From assembly GCF_020103695.1 (NCBI RefSeq), contig NZ_JAHXBF010000017.1, positions 248,001 through 312,000 on the forward strand: DNA of 64,000 nt, given 5' to 3'. The stretch is from Hyalangium versicolor. Lineage in GTDB: Bacteria; Myxococcota; Myxococcia; Myxococcales; Myxococcaceae. A program made the position numbers and the translations under genes. The notes below the pieces were generated by a model. It searched no databases. It had not been told where the DNA came from and saw only the letters and a list, made by a program, of their open reading frames with translations. Shown piece by piece: positions 62,513-64,000 of this stretch. The first letter of the stretch is position 1. Each line of letters opens with the position of its first letter.

Positions 62513-63216
62513 ATGGCCTCTTGTTTCCGCTCCCTCCGCTCACTCCTGGCGCTGACTGCCTTCGTTTGTCTGGTGTCACCCTCGGCCTTCGCGCAGGAGT
62601 GCCTGCTGCGTCCCTTCGGTGACTCCATCACCGCGGGCATCCGCGCCGACCTGACCTACAACGGAGGCTATCGCCAGGCGCTGGTGATAGATCCGCCCTC
62701 CGTGGGCCGGCCCATCCGGATGTCGGGGACGCACGTGTACTACTCCACGCCCTACTTAGACACGAGCGTGCAGCAGTGGAACTCGGGCTACCCGGGCTGG
62801 ATCAGCTGTGGTCCGTTGCCGCGCCGGTGGTCGCCGCCGACATCATCCTCGTGCATGCGGGCACCAACGACTTGCTCCAGGGCCAGTTCTCCACGGCCGC
62901 CAGCGATCTGGAGGTGCTGATTCGCTCGCTGAACTACTACAACCCCACGGCGCGGATCCTCGTGGCGAAGATCATTCCGTTCTCGGGGCCCTACGAGAGC
63001 CTTAACAGCCAGGTCTTCTGGTTCAACATCGCCGTGGACAACCTCGTGCAGAGCCTCAAGGCGCAAGGCTGGAGCCGGCTGGACGTGGTGGACATGAACA
63101 CCTATTTCCCCAAGGCGATCGGCCTGGGAGCCGATGGCATCCACCCGAACGACACGGGGTATTGGTGGATGGCTCAGGCGTGGAAGCAGGCCATCACTGC
63201 GGTGGGCTGCAACTGA
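62513..63216 (+). pseudogene. SGNH/GDSL hydrolase, frameshifted
   Basis: A secreted SGNH esterase-like gene split over two frames. The first frame (62513 to about 62815) has a signal peptide and block I P-F-G-D-S-I-T-A-G; the second (from about 62790 to 63216) has V-A-A-D-I-I-L-V-H-A-G-T-N-D (block III) and the catalytic D-x-x-H in L-G-A-D-G-I-H-P-N-D. The crossing is near Q-Q-W-N-S-G-Y-P-G-W, consistent with loss of one base. All catalytic blocks survive, so decay is recent or it is a sequencing error. The gene sits 90 bp beyond the IS630 right end. Confidence 0.8.
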
Positions 63217-63218
63217 AT

Positions 63219-64000
63219 TCATTCTGGGCGGTGACGCCGCGCCCAGAACGGCCGGTTCACCCACCGCCGCTCATCGCCATAGGAGGAGGACCGGTTCTTC
63301 CAGTAAGCCTCATGAACCGTCGCAAGGTGGCCTGCATACCCCTCCAGCGCATCCCTGTCGCCCGCGAGGCAGGCAGCAAGTGCCTGTCCGGCCTTCATTC
63401 CCGTATACAGCGCGGTGGTGATTCCCTGCGACGACAGCGGGTCAAACGAGAGCGCTGCATCGCCTGCAGCCAGCCAACCGGACCCCACGAAGCGATCGAG
63501 GCGAGCGCTCCCGGCATCCGCGCCGCGAGGCCGGTCATGCAATGCATACCCATGCTCGGAGAGCACTGTTTGGAGATGCACCGTCTCTCCAAGCGCCGAC
63601 ATGAATCCCTCTGGAGAGAGCAGCCTCGCCCGGTCCGCCAGATCAGCGTCCGTCAGGTAGGCCACCACCCGCTCACCGGACGGAATCCGTGCCGTGTACC
63701 ACCAGCCGTCTGGCGTGGCTTCGACCAGCGTGCGGCCATCTCGTTCCGCCGCTCGTGCCCCTGGGCGGAAGCGTGCGAAGAAGGCGACCAATGCGTCCGC
63801 ATGCTGCCGTATCGCCCCATACCGACGGGCGATGGCAGCCCTGCGTCCCGTGGCATCAATGAGCCAGTCGCACCGGACCTCCGAGACGTTGCCGCCCGAT
63901 TCGATGGACAGATGCCAGCCATCCGCCTCTTGCTCCACCCGGGTCACCGCCGCCTCCTGCCGTACCTCCGCCCCCGCGCTGGTGGCAGCCTGGCGCAGAG
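63219..64000 (-). CDS. FAD-dependent oxidoreductase (halogenase/monooxygenase-like), 5' end outside window
   Basis: The frame continues past the end of the window, so 260 C-terminal residues are visible. D-W-L-I-D-A-T-G-R-R-A-A-I-A and W-L-A-A-G-D-A-A-L-S-F-D-P-L-S-S-Q-G-I are the FAD-contacting motifs of the flavin-dependent halogenase / aromatic monooxygenase group (the G-D-A-x-x-x-x-D-P motif). The N-terminal GxGxxG is off-window. Members act on tryptophan, pyrrole or polyketide substrates; which one cannot be told. Convergent with the SGNH pseudogene, 2 bp apart. Confidence 0.8.
   Translation of the reverse strand, partial: LRQAATSAGAEVRQEAAVTRVEQEADGWHLSIESGGNVSEVRCDWLIDATGRRAAIARRYGAIRQHADALVAFFARFRPGARAAERDGRTLVEATPDGWWYTARIPSGERVVAYLTDADLADRARLLSPEGFMSALGETVHLQTVLSEHGYALHDRPRGADAGSARLDRFVGSGWLAAGDAALSFDPLSSQGITTALYTGMKAGQALAACLAGDRDALEGYAGHLATVHEAYWKNRSSSYGDERRWVNRPFWARRHRPE

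Overview
The window reads as chromosome of a high-GC myxobacterium, most likely of the Cystobacterineae (Archangium, Stigmatella, Cystobacter or Hyalangium type). This is inferred from GC-rich third codon positions, many lipoproteins with L-x-G-C lipoboxes followed by low-complexity linkers, secreted proteins with cysteine-rich repeats, an orphan soluble hybrid-type sensor kinase, and lipoprotein toxins of the kind myxobacteria exchange between kin. No rRNA, tRNA, CRISPR array, replication origin or intact prophage was seen.

Layout. 1-6.2 kb: the 3' part of an unknown gene, a Uma2-type protein, a lipoprotein dipeptidase, a PrsW-type membrane protease and a sensor kinase. 6.3-7.2 kb: an ArsR regulator with an SRPBCC partner. 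7.2-19.7 kb: the best-defined unit, an eleven-gene assimilatory sulfate operon (cysH, a siroheme dehydrogenase, cobA, cysD, cysN, cysJ, cysI, sbp, cysT, cysW, cysA). It imports sulfate, activates it to APS, reduces it to sulfide and makes the siroheme that sulfite reductase needs. It has a structured leader with a terminator-like hairpin and a double operator-like dyad upstream. CysH carries the Fe-S cysteines of an APS reductase, and the APS-kinase-like tail of CysN has lost its P-loop, so the route appears to skip PAPS. 19.7-21.4 kb: a lipoprotein polymorphic toxin with its immunity gene. 21.4-24.9 kb: a Tat-exported molybdenum hydroxylase (IorA/IorB type) with a dihaem cytochrome c lipoprotein.

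25-45 kb is mostly surface and periplasmic functions: an esterase-like lipoprotein, DeoR regulator plus MFS transporter, DoxX, a lectin-like lipoprotein, a 1032-residue multidomain lipoprotein ending in a choice-of-anchor A domain, a large patatin, a GFA protein, a LytTR regulator, a lipoprotein serpin, a glucoamylase and a coiled-coil lipoprotein. 45-57 kb: an FGGY sugar kinase, a sphingosine-1-phosphate-lyase-like enzyme, a GAF-PAS kinase, a monoacylglycerol-lipase-like hydrolase, GNAT, phosphoglucomutase, two unknown proteins and a second ArsR/SRPBCC pair with an operator centred on its start codon.

57.2-63.2 kb is an accessory, decaying segment: an LRR remnant joined in frame to a secreted toxin-like protein with an Imm26-like partner, an ORF-less group II intron remnant with a recognisable domain V, an unknown helical protein, a 35-codon ORF, a complete IS630-type element (31-bp inverted repeats, TA target duplication, broken transposase) and a frameshifted SGNH hydrolase. 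The window ends inside an FAD-dependent oxidoreductase.
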